Position numbers and translations under genes: made by a program
Shown here: positions 20,472 through 30,810 of the stretch, one piece after another
Numbering within the stretch: position 1 is the stretch's first letter
Layout of the letters: every line of letters begins with the position of its first letter
The notes under the pieces: generated by a model
Seen by the model: the letters and a program-made list of their open reading frames with translations, nothing else
Told to the model about the DNA's origin: nothing
Database searches by the model: none
NCBI GenBank assembly: GCA_030407315.1
Contig: JALQPE010002441.1
Span: 42,772 to 106,771, forward strand
Length of the DNA: 64,000 nt
Origin: Asparagopsis taxiformis
Taxonomy: Eukaryota; Rhodophyta; Florideophyceae; Bonnemaisoniales; Bonnemaisoniaceae
Direction: 5' to 3'

Positions 20472-20477
20472 TTTTCC
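20438..20477 (-). promoter_or_regulatory. Likely -1 frameshift signal of element A (gag to pol)
   Basis: Minus strand GGAAAAC (20477-20471) is read G GAA AAC in gag, directly before the gag TAG (20470-20468). Pol continues as GGA AAA CTA. The heptamer is near-canonical: the P-site tRNA-Glu would re-pair on GGA with a G-U wobble. After 4 nt comes a stem of 10 bp with one bulged G, GACGGGGAGTG (20466-20456) with CACTCCCGTC (20447-20438), and an 8-nt loop. Confidence 0.6.
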
Positions 20478-22393
20478 GACGACGTTTCGGAGTCGTCGGA
20501 GGTTTCTAAGGCGTCGGCAACGTCTTGAGCCGTTACGGAAGATCCGTTACATTCTAAAACGTCTCGCCTCAGAGGGCCCGGTTTGGGATGATTTTCGTCA
20601 TCGGCGAACGCAACCATGCGTGTTGGAGGGTTTGACCGTTGGAGAACGGCCTTAGGGTAATCCCTTTTTCGGTTGAACCGGTCAGACTGGCGCTGTTGGC
20701 GGCGCATGACCTGTTCCGGTTCTTGTTGGTAAGCGTAGTTCGCAAAGGCGAAGTAGGTTCCCACAGAGGGCGGTAAGTAAGGGCAAGTGTATAGCACGTG
20801 CCCCGGTTGGCGACAGCCAGAGCATCTCCAGGTAACAGCCCCCTCGGGGATCATAGACTCAGCGAGCTTAAGATGTTCTCCCGTTAGGGTAGGGGCCTGC
20901 ATTGGAGCACCCATTGAATTCCCAGAAGGGATAGGTAAAGTCGGCGGTGGGGTCCGCGGTGTCGCGGATGGCTCCCCGGGTACGGTGGCGAGCATCGCTT
21001 TGCGTTTGCGATCGGCAATTTCCCGGGTAGGGTAAGCCTTTGGCTTTGCAGGTAGCGAAGCTCGTAGAGAGTCCCCGAGTCCTTGTGCAAGGTTACGGAC
21101 GGCGAGAAAGTCTTCTCCGCCGGAGCGGCCGATTGTAACCTTGACGGTGTGCTTAACCTCTGGGCGTAGGCCCTTGAGGTAGTAGTTGACCAAGTCTCTT
21201 TCCGAGAAGACGTTCGCACACAGGAGGGCAGCGTCCTGCAGTCTGTCTGCGTACATAGCTTCATCTTCATCCGGGCCTTGCCGAATACGCGTCACCGCAT
21301 CATAGGCGTCCGCCAAGACGTTGTCCGTCGCATAGCGAGCCAGAAGGGCGTTAACGGCTTGAGGCCAAGTGATCTGCTGATGCAGATGGTTGAGAAGCTT
21401 GCGCTTTCGCGCCTCGGCGGCGATAAATCGTTGAGGTTCTCCTTCTAGGAAATACTTGAGTAACTTGGTAGCTTCTCCTTCCGAGACTCCGCATGAATCA
21501 CATGCATCTTGAAATTCCGCGAGGAACCGGAGGATGTCGATAGGTTCCGTACCATCGAACGGCATTAGTGACGCATTAAAATTACGGATCTTCTCCGTTA
21601 GCTTGTATAAGCTTCGTGGTTTCCCCATTGGGGTGTCGGTCGTTAAGGACTTGTTCTTGAGTCGGTAGTACCGATAGGAGACCACCTGGTCGAATGCAGG
21701 TTCGCGAGCCTTCAGGGGTACTAAGCCTTCTTCAAGAGGTCCTTCCTCATCGTCCCACGAGGGGTTTTCCGGTTCGATTCCGGTGGCACGGGAGTGTTGT
21801 CTCGTGCGAGAGATGTTCCCTGTCTGGGATAGTGACTCAGCGAGGGCTTCCACACGGTCGGACAGGTGTCGGGTCGCTTCTGCGACTTGATCCAATCGGG
21901 GATCTTCTTCTTCCTCCCTACTGGGTGTAGTGTCGGGGGAGTCAGCCGATCGGGTGCGGCGCGAAGGTAACTCCTGTTGTCCTAACGGACTGGAATTAAA
22001 GCCGTGAATCGAGAGCTCCTCCAGACGAGTTTCCAAACGGGACACGCGTTTAGCGAATTCGGCTTTGACCTGCATCCAGGTTTCCGCTAAGAACTCGGCG
22101 TCCCGATCTTGGGTGGCTTCTCGGCTGGCGGCCAGCAATTTTGGCTCGACCAATTCCATTACGGTTTCGACCGTGGCGTCTATGATCTCTGCCCTGCGGT
22201 CTTGAACAGTCTTCTCGACGACGGTGCTGAATTCAGCCTTGAACTCTTCCAACCGTTCGTTGAAGATCCGGTCAGCCCGATCTTGTAGGGTGTTGATCAC
22301 CACGCCTTCTTCGGCGATCAAATCCGAATCGGATAAGTCACTAGCAGGCGCTATGTCCTCACTAGAGGGTCCTGTTGTAGGGTTACGATGCAT
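20468..22393 (-). CDS. gag: Element A gag, 641 residues
   Basis: I choose the ATG at 22393 (MHRNPTTGPSS); an in-frame TTG lies 12 codons upstream. The stop is TAG at 20470-20468. The N-terminal 300 residues are acidic with helical, coiled-coil-like stretches. The middle has the Gypsy capsid-like region (EATKLLKYFLEGEPQRF, NALLARYATDNVL, YYLKGLRPEVKHTV). Near the C-terminus is the CCHC zinc knuckle CSGCRQPGHVLYTC. The frame is intact. It is distantly similar in layout to gag of element B. Confidence 0.92.
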   Translation of the reverse strand: MHRNPTTGPSSEDIAPASDLSDSDLIAEEGVVINTLQDRADRIFNERLEEFKAEFSTVVEKTVQDRRAEIIDATVETVMELVEPKLLAASREATQDRDAEFLAETWMQVKAEFAKRVSRLETRLEELSIHGFNSSPLGQQELPSRRTRSADSPDTTPSREEEEDPRLDQVAEATRHLSDRVEALAESLSQTGNISRTRQHSRATGIEPENPSWDDEEGPLEEGLVPLKAREPAFDQVVSYRYYRLKNKSLTTDTPMGKPRSLYKLTEKIRNFNASLMPFDGTEPIDILRFLAEFQDACDSCGVSEGEATKLLKYFLEGEPQRFIAAEARKRKLLNHLHQQITWPQAVNALLARYATDNVLADAYDAVTRIRQGPDEDEAMYADRLQDAALLCANVFSERDLVNYYLKGLRPEVKHTVKVTIGRSGGEDFLAVRNLAQGLGDSLRASLPAKPKAYPTREIADRKRKAMLATVPGEPSATPRTPPPTLPIPSGNSMGAPMQAPTLTGEHLKLAESMIPEGAVTWRCSGCRQPGHVLYTCPYLPPSVGTYFAFANYAYQQEPEQVMRRQQRQSDRFNRKRDYPKAVLQRSNPPTRMVAFADDENHPKPGPLRRDVLECNGSSVTAQDVADALETSDDSETSSEN

Positions 22394-22453
22394 CGTGGGA
22401 GTGATATGAGAAGGGGGAAGTTCTCTCAAAGAGAGTTACCCGAGGGTACAAGG

Positions 22454-22471
22454 TTCTAGGTCGAGAGACCA
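22454..22471 (-). other. Primer-binding site of element A
   Basis: Minus strand TGGTCTCTCGACCTAGAA, one base after the 5' LTR, identical to the site in element B. The leader to the gag ATG is only about 60 nt. Confidence 0.8.
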
Positions 22472-22472
22472 A

Positions 22473-23154
22473 TGTAGCAGGTAGAAAATCCGCTAGAGCG
22501 GCAAACCACCCGACAGGTGTCCCGAGCCTCGGTAGAGGAAGTGGTAGAGCAGATGAACCTTATAGTATACCCAGCGGGAAGTCTCGTATGAGAGAAGAGG
22601 TCGCTACCCGGAAGGGGTTAGGCGAATAGGAATGCTCACGCTAGGTGCGTATGGATGGAGCGAGTGACGTAATCCGTCGAGCTGTTAGCTAACCCTAAGG
22701 TTGTCCCTGAGAGGGTTAAACAATAGGTATGCAAACACTGTTCCAATGGGTCGTAATTCCACTTGAGTTTACGTTACTCTAGAAACCGTGCCTACTGGCT
22801 ATTCCAGTGGCAGTTTTATACTAAGTCTACTGTAAGCTAGGGTTAGTGGTTAGGAATAAATATCCAGTTAGTGACCAATCAGAACCCAATTACTGGCGCC
22901 CGCCTACCCGCGAGGTTATTGCCAATAGGCTTACATTGTAATGTATGGCTGATCAGCCTAAGTTAAAATTTGCCCCTTGTGGGGTCTTGGCCGGGGCCGA
23001 TAGGCCCGAGTGGGGTATTTGCAGCCTTGCGCTTGTCCCAATTACAGGAAACACGCCCAGTTGGCTGGTGCCTTGTGATTGGCACATCCCTTAAGTGGGT
23101 ACCCAATAGGGAAGCGACACGCTCAGATTGGGAGGACCGCCAGGCGGTACGACA
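22473..23154 (-). repeat. 5' LTR of element A (left copy)
   Basis: 682 bp starting TGTAGCAGG and ending GTACGACA on the plus strand. By eye it matches 49571-50252 over its length. The flanking five bases are TAATA (23155-23159). Confidence 0.95.
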
Positions 23155-23538
23155 TAATAGACCACGATCTGACGGTTCCTACTCTGCACCCACAGCCAAG
23201 CTGCCTCATCCATATCCTCTTCTGGATATGTTTGTTGGGAAACATTGCTAGTCTCGAATTTCATTCGGTTGAGACAAAACATAGAGTATTCTGCAGAGCA
23301 TAGACTATAATGAACTGATTCGAGCTTTCAAATGCCGACCTAGACTTTTCCACGCGTTCAGTCGTTCATGTGTGTTTCTGTGCTGGAGAGAAAGTCTCTG
23401 TTGTGCATTGTGAGTTTCCGCTGATGTGTGGGTGGATGAGAGCTCATAAATGAGTATATGATCACGATAGAAATGAGACTGGAAGGAGAATAGAGGAAGT
23501 AACAAAAGATAGAACTGTGCTGTACTGAAATGTATATA
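23155..23538. other. Host flank, no gene seen
   Basis: About 380 bases next to the LTR of element A. A minus-strand stretch ending near 23160 looks briefly coding (ETSNVSQQTYPEEDMDEAAW) but has no supported start or partner across the insertion. Confidence 0.3.
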
Positions 23539-23750
23539 ACGGGACTGGAAGGAACTCCTTAGGGAGCTCCTTCCAGTCCCGTCCTATCCAGCTCAGCTAG
23601 CCAGTTAACTGACTGATCTATGCTGGGCTGGGATGGGTAGGACGGGATGGGACGGACTAGACTGGATTGGGAGGAGCTGAACTGAAATGGATAGGGCGGA
23701 ATGGGACTGGACCGACTGGACTGGACTTCTAGGAACTGGGCTGGCTAGTA
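23539..23750. repeat. 20-bp inverted repeat followed by GGGACTGGA-like low-complexity DNA
   Basis: Arms 23539-23558 and 23563-23582 pair at 19 of 20 positions with a 4-base loop. The following 170 bases are made of variants of GGGACTGGA, GGGATGG and their neighbours. No function is evident. Confidence 0.7.
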
Positions 23751-23809
23751 ATGCATTTGACGGTACGGGACGAGACTGAGATTAACTGCGATACGCTGGG
23801 CTCGGCGAG

Positions 23810-24280
23810 TCACTGGCGTCTGGGTCTTTTCTGCGGACGATGCGGAGTGACTGGAGAGGACAGGTTCTCTGGTGCGCAGCGCCTCTTAGATGCGTTACTA
23901 CTGGACGGTACAAGAGGAGCCTGGTTCTGCCCCACCCATACCTTTCTTTTCTTGCATGGACGTTTTTTGTTTGGTTCGCTTCGAAGCTTTCGCTTCTTGT
24001 TTCGCTTGCTCTGGGACCGCGACGCTTTCAGGTCTTCTACTTCGCGTTTCGCCCCCTCCCCTTCCCCCTGGATCTTTCGTTTCTTGTTCTGGCTTTCTTC
24101 GTTTTGCTCGCTTCGCAGCTTTATTTTTTTGCACCCTCCCTTCCCGGATTGGGTAGCTTCCTGTTTCACCGTTTTCTCGCTTCGCTCCCGTTCCTGGTGC
24201 TCGCGGATCATTTCATCAAGGGGAAGGTCGATGTCGATCGGATATTCAATGCGCACTTTGGGGAAAGTGAGGAGGGTCAT
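23810..24280 (-). CDS. Possible basic Lys/Arg/Glu-rich protein, 156 residues
   Basis: Minus-strand ORF starting MTLLTFPKVRIEYPID. After a short ordered-looking start it is almost wholly charged, with several KKRK-type clusters that resemble nuclear localisation signals. Two related blocks (KKIKLRSEQNEESQNKKRK and KKRKLRSEPNKKRPCKKRK) suggest internal duplication. No homology is recognised. It could be a real short nuclear protein or low-complexity sequence open by chance; the opposite strand is also open here. Confidence 0.35.
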   Translation of the reverse strand: MTLLTFPKVRIEYPIDIDLPLDEMIREHQERERSEKTVKQEATQSGKGGCKKIKLRSEQNEESQNKKRKIQGEGEGAKREVEDLKASRSQSKRNKKRKLRSEPNKKRPCKKRKVWVGQNQAPLVPSSSNASKRRCAPENLSSPVTPHRPQKRPRRQ

Positions 24281-24839
24281 GCTGTCAGGATGTTTCGCGT
24301 GAGGTGGTTGTTTCGCTGGCTGGGGGACAATTGGGACGGACTGTCGAGAGTTGGGGTATGCTGGAGTATGTTCGGTGTGGGATGATGGGGAAGAAGGTGG
24401 ATGAACGGGCGGATGGGGTCTATTTATGTTGTTTGCCAGGTTGTGGTGGTGCTAGATGGATACGGGAGGGAAATAATTTGACAGGGATAGTGCAAAAAGG
24501 GTGTAGAGGGCGCGAGGTGGAATTGAAACTAGATTGTAAATACCATGCAATGCACTAAATATGGTGCAAAATTTGGTGCATCACGGGTGGATGCAAAGAA
24601 ATGTCCCATGTATCTATCTATCTATCTGTGAGTGAGTGTCAACACACTGTGTGTTTGTGTGGGATGTGAAATTTGGGAGATGGGGTTGGGCGAGTAATTC
24701 GATGTGCTTGGATGTCTGAACTGAGTATCTGACCGTGTAATGTTTTTCCCAGTGCCCGCACTCGATTTTGAGTCATGGAAGGATGAGCCGAGTCGAGTCC
24801 ATCGAGCATATCGTTTATATAATGATGTCGAAAGTGAAC

Positions 24840-25180
24840 ATTCCACTAGGAGGGCATGAAGGTTCCAGAACAGTAAAAATAGTGTTTCAGAACAGTATTT
24901 CTAGTGTTCTTCAGAAGAAACAGTACCAACATCGTCTCAGGACAGTGTGCAGTGGGCCATGAACAGTGAATGTACTATTCTTCCTCGAAATACACAGATT
25001 TGAGAGCGGTGTATATTGTTCTGGAGATTCGAATGTACTGCTCTACGAAAGAACAGTAAATAGTGTCCTGAAAAACGGTGAAAACAGTATTCATTGAACA
25101 CAGAACGGTAAATGTGGTAACCGAGATGGTGAACTGCTCTCATACGGAACATTGTAAACTGTTCCAAAGATTTAAATCAG
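24840..25180. repeat. Degenerate GAACAGT / ACTGTTC repeats (first block)
   Basis: About a dozen degenerate copies of AGAACAGTA and its complement, spaced roughly 20-40 bases apart, often as short inverted pairs. The same motif fills 34380-35700. No gene is seen here. Confidence 0.6.
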
Positions 25181-25915
25181 TGTTGTTTCGGGTCAATGTT
25201 ACTACGAATTGATCTGTTTAAACCGAACTCGGTCTAAAGCACGAACTGAAATTTCCGGATAAAGTTCTGGTCACTGGCGTGGCAACCAGAGGAGAGTAGT
25301 CGAAGAGATAGTAGATTCGATTGTAGAGGCAAAGAAGAGGGCGGACAGCGAAGGAGGAACTGGGCTTAGCGGTGCGAAGGTGTAAGATATGGGGTAGAAG
25401 ACAGTAGAGGAGGTAAAGCAGTGCTGAAGATTTGAGTATCACATGGCCAAGAACAAACATGACCCCTTTTAATCGATCTCAGTTTCCTTTATTACCGGGA
25501 CACAGCGGCATGGTGGGATACTCATTGTAGATGTGGCGCTTCGCCAGTGAGAGTGTACCAAAGTTAGATGCGATGATGCAGAAGAGCTAAATCTGGAAAC
25601 GGTGCGCTGAAATGCCAACTGTGAAAAACGCCGAATGGTTGTCCGACTGGGCAGTTGATAAGTATCATTCATGGGCGTGAGGTGCTTCTGTTGGAACAGA
25701 TCACAGGCAGCGCTTGCTGTCGTTGTAATATTGCGCACAGGATTGGTACTACCACCTGCAGTACAAATCGCAGCGTCGATTGATCTCTCGTACATGCCAT
25801 TCCTCGCTCCACATGTCCTAGGACAGAACCATGCTATTGCATAAGAAATGGAGAATAAGAGGAACTAATCCGTCTCTCCATTCCCCACCTACCCTCCTCC
25901 CTCGTCTGTCCCAAC
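25181..25915. other. No supported gene
   Basis: About 730 bases. A minus-strand frame (25795-25469) is open for 108 codons but has no recognisable feature. The last 60 bases before 25916 are C/T-rich, as expected near the start of the next gene. Confidence 0.3.
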
Positions 25916-27397
25916 ATGGCAGCCGCAGTTGTCTCGTCCTGCACCCGCGCCCAAGCTCGCCCCACCCGAACCGCCCATGACTTACATTCGAATTCAGCTT
26001 CGTCTGCAAGCTCTATCCGGTCCTCAACTGCGCCCCGCACCCACGACCTACTCGGCAGCCTGGGAGCGCCCCTTCGCACCGACCAGCGCCCCGATGATAC
26101 TTTGCAATCGCCTGGGTTTCTCTCCGATTTTGTAAGCAGCGCCTACGTTCTCATGTGCGACCTTGTGTGGTTCGCAGATGATGACTTGATGGACGAAGAG
26201 CTTGCTATAATTAACGACATTTGGACCACATATTCAGAGAGGCACAATTGCTTGGCTGGAGTGTTTCCGGTACTGCTTTCCGCCACCTCTGGTGAGAACC
26301 ACGAAATCATAGAGCTACTAAACAGCACATGCAGCCTGATGTTTCTGGAAGCATGCGTGAGGGTCAGCTTAATTTGTGGATCAGATGAGGTGAATGCTGT
26401 GGAGACGGCATTGGAATTCTCGAAAGCCATCGACAAGTTGCGATGCATACGCGAAGTTTCCGAAAACGAAACAAATCGTGTCTACACGGCAGATGATTTG
26501 ATGATTTTGCCAGGCATCACAAATACGGATTACTTCTTAATGCGTCTACATGAAACGTTGAACGCAGTCAGCTACGATTATATGACGATGAATTCAACCA
26601 TGCACCCCACCGCAACAATGACACTATCCGAATAAGCGGTTTCTATAGACCAAGAGCTGGAGGGATTGATATTCGCAGCACGAATTACTAGCAGGCCGGA
26701 GACGTCTCGCTACGAAATGAAGACTGGCAAGACGGTGGTAGGCAAGTAATACGTGACGTATACGGCGGTGATGGGTGGCAGTGAATTGCGCTGCACGATA
26801 AAAAGTCAATTCTCAAGCGGAGAGCGCAGAAGCTACCGCATACTGGAAACGAGGTCAGCGGCTAGTGTTCCTTTGCATGAAAGCGCCGAACAAGATGAAG
26901 ATTGTAAAGAAGTAATCAATTCATTTCTGTCGGGCGAGTGTGGACAAGAGGCGGCGAGATGGGCTCTTGACCGAATTGTTGAGGGACAGATTAAGGTGAG
27001 CGAGAACTCATCTTGCAGTATCAAGCATTGCGTTGAAACATATGCAGACGGTCCGGGAGTTTTGCGCATTGATCGTTGCATCTCTGCTTTGACAATACAG
27101 GAGCGTCTAGTGCTGTATCACAGCGGGAAAAACGTTGGATGTCTAGTGCTTCACGAGGACCTTGAAGCCCAGATAGTGGAAATGCGAAACGGGCGATACT
27201 TGATCACGCAGAAGGAGACGGGAGTAGAGTTGGACTCGTCCGGTTGGAAGCAGTGTGCGCTGAAGTACGTAATGCAGCTGGCAAAGCCGCATGAAGTTAT
27301 AGAAAAATTTGATGAAATTGTTCACATGCTGAACAGTATATTATTGGCTGTATCCCGATGCGATAGAAATGTCAAACTCTCAACCCAGAACGAATGA
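25916..27397 (+). pseudogene. Hypothetical protein gene with two in-frame TAA codons
   Basis: One reading frame of 493 codons runs from the ATG at 25916 (MAAAVVSSCTRAQ) to TGA at 27395-27397, broken only by TAA at 26633-26635 and 26747-26749. The sequence looks coding on all three segments: a Ser/Thr/Ala/Arg-rich start, then mixed helical sequence with regular Leu, Glu and Cys (FVSSAYVLMCDLVWFADDD; LIFAARITSRPETSRYEM; ALKYVMQLAKPHEVIEKFD). No known domain is recognised and no signal peptide is seen. It converges with the NB-ARC pseudogene, 110 bp away. A decayed gene hit only by point mutations is the simplest reading. Stop-codon read-through is less likely, as is a short intron, because neither stop is flanked by clear splice sites. 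Confidence 0.55.
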
Positions 27398-27507
27398 AAA
27401 CCATTTGAGCACACGTCCTGTGTGACCAACGTAAATGCGAAAGGAATCAGAGATTTATCGAATGAGGCATTGAATCAAGCGGTGCAGATGCGCATCACAA
27501 ACTAGAA

Positions 27508-28719
27508 CTATGTTTGCTTTTGTACAATGCAAAATGAGTGAAACATGTCTTGCACTGTGAGGTGATCAGCGAGCTTTTCTGGCGCTTTCGTCGACTCCCA
27601 TCCATCCTCGACAAATTTTATGCTCGTCTCCAAGATAGATGTCATGCCTAGATGTTTTTCTACACCCTCTGCCCCTGCAGGAGACCGGGTCCTCGATGCC
27701 AGTCCCCCCCAATACCGACCGATCGCACTCTGATCACATTGATCTACGCTAGGGTACATAAGCTGCCTGACGGTAGATCCAGCCATTCTCAATGGGAGCG
27801 GAAGTCCTTGGCATATTTCCAGAACGTGGTCCAGGGCGTCTCGGTTCTAATCGGAGAGTAAAGAAACATCTGACATCTCCAAGGCTGCGTAGTGACAAAA
27901 TATTCGAAGGCTTCTTTCAGCGTCAGAGTTTCCAGGGTCGATCTCTGCACAAAGGTTGTGACTAAATACATCGGAAACAACTCTGCTGCTTGTGGATGTC
28001 AGAATCTTCAATGATGTACAGTTGTTCCCTTGCACGGCTTGACACGTAGCACAGGCCAATCTGTACTCATCTGCATTGACATCGCTAACGTCATCGAATA
28101 GAAGCAGGAAGTGCTTCATGGACAAAGGATGGTTGATCATCATGCAGTGCGTATCTTCTGAAGCAGCGAGCTACTTGAAATCTGCTACAAAATCTGGACA
28201 TGCGGATTTGACAAGCAACTCGAGTTGGCGGATGAAGGAGGAGAGTGTTATGTCATGACCAAGTCTGAAAAACCACAAGCCATCGCGGTATTTGTCGCTG
28301 ATCTCCTCGTCATTACCGAGAGCACAGAGGATAGTAGTCTTCCCTGCGCCACCAATACCAACAAGCACGACGGAATTAACGCCTGGGTCTTCAGACAGAA
28401 GGGCGTACTTCACAGCGCTTTCTGGAGTCGTGGAGGATGGCGATAAATCCAGTACCGGGGGCAGAATGATTGGAACGTAGAAAGGTCTCCTGAGGAATTG
28501 CGGCTGGGGGATGAGACGTGCAGATGGATCTGATGAATTTGGAGCGGGGGAACATGGAGACGTGGAGGATGTCAGAGTTGCAGACGAGATGGCTGATGCG
28601 CTGGAATGGGCGGCGGATGCGATGGTTCGGTGAGACGTCGGTTGATTTGCGCGGTTAAAACGAAAAGTTGGGTTAGGTGAGCTTAGATTGGAGCGGTTTG
28701 ATGGCGGAGCAAAGCGCAA
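27508..28719 (-). pseudogene. NB-ARC ATPase gene fragment with in-frame TAG codons
   Basis: One minus-strand frame carries the NB-ARC motifs in order: P-loop GIGGAGKTT (about 28359-28333), kinase-2 LLLFDDV (about 28107-28087), RNBS-B-like ILTSTSSR (near 28030) and GLPL (about 27807-27796). It is interrupted by TAG at 28173-28171, 27849-27847 and 27510-27508, without any frameshift between. The 70 residues before the domain are Ser/Pro/Ala-rich and the true start is uncertain; 28719 is a TTG in an open frame. NB-ARC proteins are nucleotide-dependent switches in immunity or cell death. Repeats that normally follow the domain (LRR, TPR or WD40) are not found after 27508. The fragment is therefore both truncated and interrupted. 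Confidence 0.8.
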
Positions 28720-29314
28720 TTGCCCATTATGGACGAGAGAATGTTGTTTCCTGTGGAGAAGACCGGGAGACTAACAGGACGGTAAGACCAAAAGCTGTGG
28801 ATGTCGCATGAGCGGGTTGCCATCGACAAGACGGCGTGTGACGACCTATTCAGGCTGATTTTGGGCGTCTTGTATGTCTGAAAATTGTAAGCTAATACAA
28901 GACAGCCTGTCATACGCACTGTCGTCGAGACCAGGATATGATCACATACATAGTAAACTTGGACGGAAGCCGACCAGAGTTCTAAAGCAACATGGGACTT
29001 CCACTCACGCCATTCAACGAGGCATAATTCTATATCCGGGAATGGCAGGAACCAATCAGAGGAACTCGTCCAATCACTCGCTTCCGATATTTTCGATTTC
29101 CTTTTCGTCTCTATCACATGTTGTCCACCTAGATTACACTGTTTTCCCGGCCACAAATTAGTAGTCGCCGTACTTGCGAGAAATATGATGACAAGTACAG
29201 CTCTCAAAGTGGGCAAGGCACCTATGGGTTTATGCTTCAGCGTCTTTGCGTCTAGTAATGTATCTCTGGCGCAGTGCGGCTGTAGTGTACGCGATTCAAA
29301 TGGAGATCCCAAAT
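28720..29314. other. No supported gene
   Basis: About 600 bases upstream of the NB-ARC remnant. Minus-strand frames stay open in places but show no recognisable protein. It might hold the lost first exon or promoter of the NB-ARC gene; nothing proves it. Confidence 0.3.
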
Positions 29315-29395
29315 TGGGGTGTACTGAAGGTCGTGCAGGCGATGAACACACGTGTAGCCAGGACACATTATGCTACACGTGTTATGGTCAGCGTT
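29315..29395. repeat. Isolated diverged unit of the 126-bp satellite
   Basis: Contains GTCGTGCAGGCGATG, ACACACGTGTAGCCAGGACA and CTACACGTGTTATGGTCAGC, the core of the tandem units at 31045-31800, about 1.7 kb away. Confidence 0.7.
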
Positions 29396-29880
29396 TGCAC
29401 GAGTGTATTTGTGCAGATGGCTTGTGGGTGGTCGTGAACCGGTGACGAAGTCGACACGTGCGTAGCTGCGCAAATAGCTCGTCGGTGGTCGTGAAACCGG
29501 TGACAAGGTCGACAGCTGTCCCTCTCTGAAGCCGGGTTGAGCCAGAATTCACTAGACGCGTTCCCACCTTTGCTAGTTGCCGGGTCGAGATGGATAAGAT
29601 TCCAGGGTTACCTTTCGTCCTCGGTCGTGCGAGTAGTGACAACATCGACACGTGTGTAGCTGTGCAAATGGCTTGTCGGTGGTAGTGAAACCGGTGACGA
29701 GGTTCACACGTGTGTGGGCGTGCAGCTGGCTCCAGGGTAGTTGTGAAGCCGGTGACGAGGTGCACACGTGTGTAGCTGTGAGAATGGCTTGTCGGTGGTC
29801 GTGAAACTGGTGACGATGTCGAAATGTGTGTAGTTCGTGCGCAGTCGTGAAGCCGGTGAGCGCCATGTGTTGGTTGCAGT
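29395..29880. repeat. Minisatellite with units of about 58 bp, interrupted
   Basis: About six diverged units begin near 29397, 29455, 29647, 29706, 29762 and 29822. A typical unit reads ACACGTGTGTAGCTGTG, then GGCTTGTCGGTGGT, then GTGAAACCGGTGACGAGG. Positions 29515-29640 are unique sequence between two groups of units. Because the period is near a multiple of three, repetitive Thr/His/Cys-rich ORFs appear on the minus strand; I do not regard them as genes. Confidence 0.75.
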
Positions 29881-30439
29881 ACATGGGCGCATTAGTGGCT
29901 GTATCAGTTGGTGGTATCTGAGTCAGGGAGAATGCAGGATGGAATTCTGATGCTGGACAGGTAGAACACACAGATCTCACAATTATTTCAAGCTCCTGAA
30001 TTGTGCTGTCGGGGCTGACGGATATGAGACCTGTGCTAAGTGTGTCAATACCAAGATCAGAGTCCGGATTTCTCCCCTAGGTAATGGCTGTTCCCGGTGC
30101 TATGCTATTTTACGTCTCAAATAACCAAATATGCGATGCAGAACTGCATCGGAATCATGGACACGAGCAGTTCCACTGTAAAAACCATGGTAGAAGACAC
30201 ATGTTCGCTCCATGTGTTGAAGACTGACATGGAAGTGAGAAACTTTTCCAACCAGTGTGGACTACACGGGACTGCAAGAACCTTCGTCCAGAACTGAGGA
30301 AGTAATGCTGTATTCATATACGCTGTGTGTCATAAGTGATTGGCATCTTGAAAGGCATTCACAGAGTCTACAAAGTAGATGAGTACAGCGCGCTAGAAAA
30401 GGATCCCGCAGAGCAGAGGGAGTTTCTTCCATGAGCAAA
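29881..30439. other. No supported gene
   Basis: About 560 bases between repeat blocks. I see no ORF, RNA gene or strong repeat. Confidence 0.3.
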
Positions 30440-30810
30440 TGCCAAGACAAGCCATGTCACTGGTTGTGCAACCTGTGCTGGGTGCAACCCTAAATGACAA
30501 TTTGCTCCGAAATTTCGGCTCGTACCAAGCATAGCTTCTCCTGGTGGGTCCAAAAGCCATGACGAACCATGTCACTGGTTGTGCGACCAGTGATGAGTGT
30601 AACCGTAAATGAAATTTGGTCTGAAATTGGTGTTGCAAGGGTGGGAGGTACTCCTTTTGGTTCCGAAAGCCATGACGATCCATGTCACTGGTTGTGCGAC
30701 TAGTGCTGTGTGTAACCCTAAATGAAAATTTGCTGCGAAATTTTGGCTGGTAGCATGGCCTCTCCTGTTTGATCCAATAGCCATTGTAAGCCATGTTACT
30801 GGTTTTGCAA
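30440..30810. repeat. Tandem repeat, four units of about 113 bp
   Basis: The marker CATGTCACTGGTTGTGC recurs at 30453, 30568, 30681 and (diverged) 30792. Other shared parts are GTAACCCTAAATGAAAATTTG and GCGAAATTTTGGCT-like segments. The core is the reverse complement of the GAAACCAGTGACATGG core of the neighbouring 126-bp satellite, so the two arrays share a motif in opposite orientation. Confidence 0.85.

Larger units (their letters stand above)
1..23154 (-). mobile_element. Ty3/Gypsy chromovirus A, left copy, interrupted by element B
   Basis: Minus-strand LTR retrotransposon truncated by the window edge. In element order it has a 5' LTR (22473-23154), primer-binding site, gag, protease-RT, the nested element B (5433-18810), the rest of RT, RNase H, integrase, chromodomain, and a plus-strand antisense ORF that runs off the window at position 1. 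The 3' LTR of this copy is outside the window. Its organisation can be completed from the right copy, which has the 3' LTR at 49571-50252. Without B the element would be about 12 kb, long for a Gypsy element because of the antisense ORF. Confidence 0.95.

Noticed and set aside
1..23154. Endogenous retrovirus with an envelope gene
   Set aside because: The extra ORFs of A and B are antisense, lack a signal peptide and lack an envelope-like fusion and transmembrane layout. The chromodomain and gene order are those of chromovirus retrotransposons.
23751..24385. Plus-strand Phe/Leu/Arg-rich ORFs opposite the basic 156-residue ORF
   Set aside because: They are the reverse reading of AAG/GAA-rich codons, which gives Phe/Leu/Ser-rich sequence that imitates membrane segments.
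29388..29980. Minus-strand ORFs rich in TGFTTT and HTC repeats
   Set aside because: Made entirely of the 58-bp minisatellite, whose period is close to a multiple of three. No non-repeat coding sequence.
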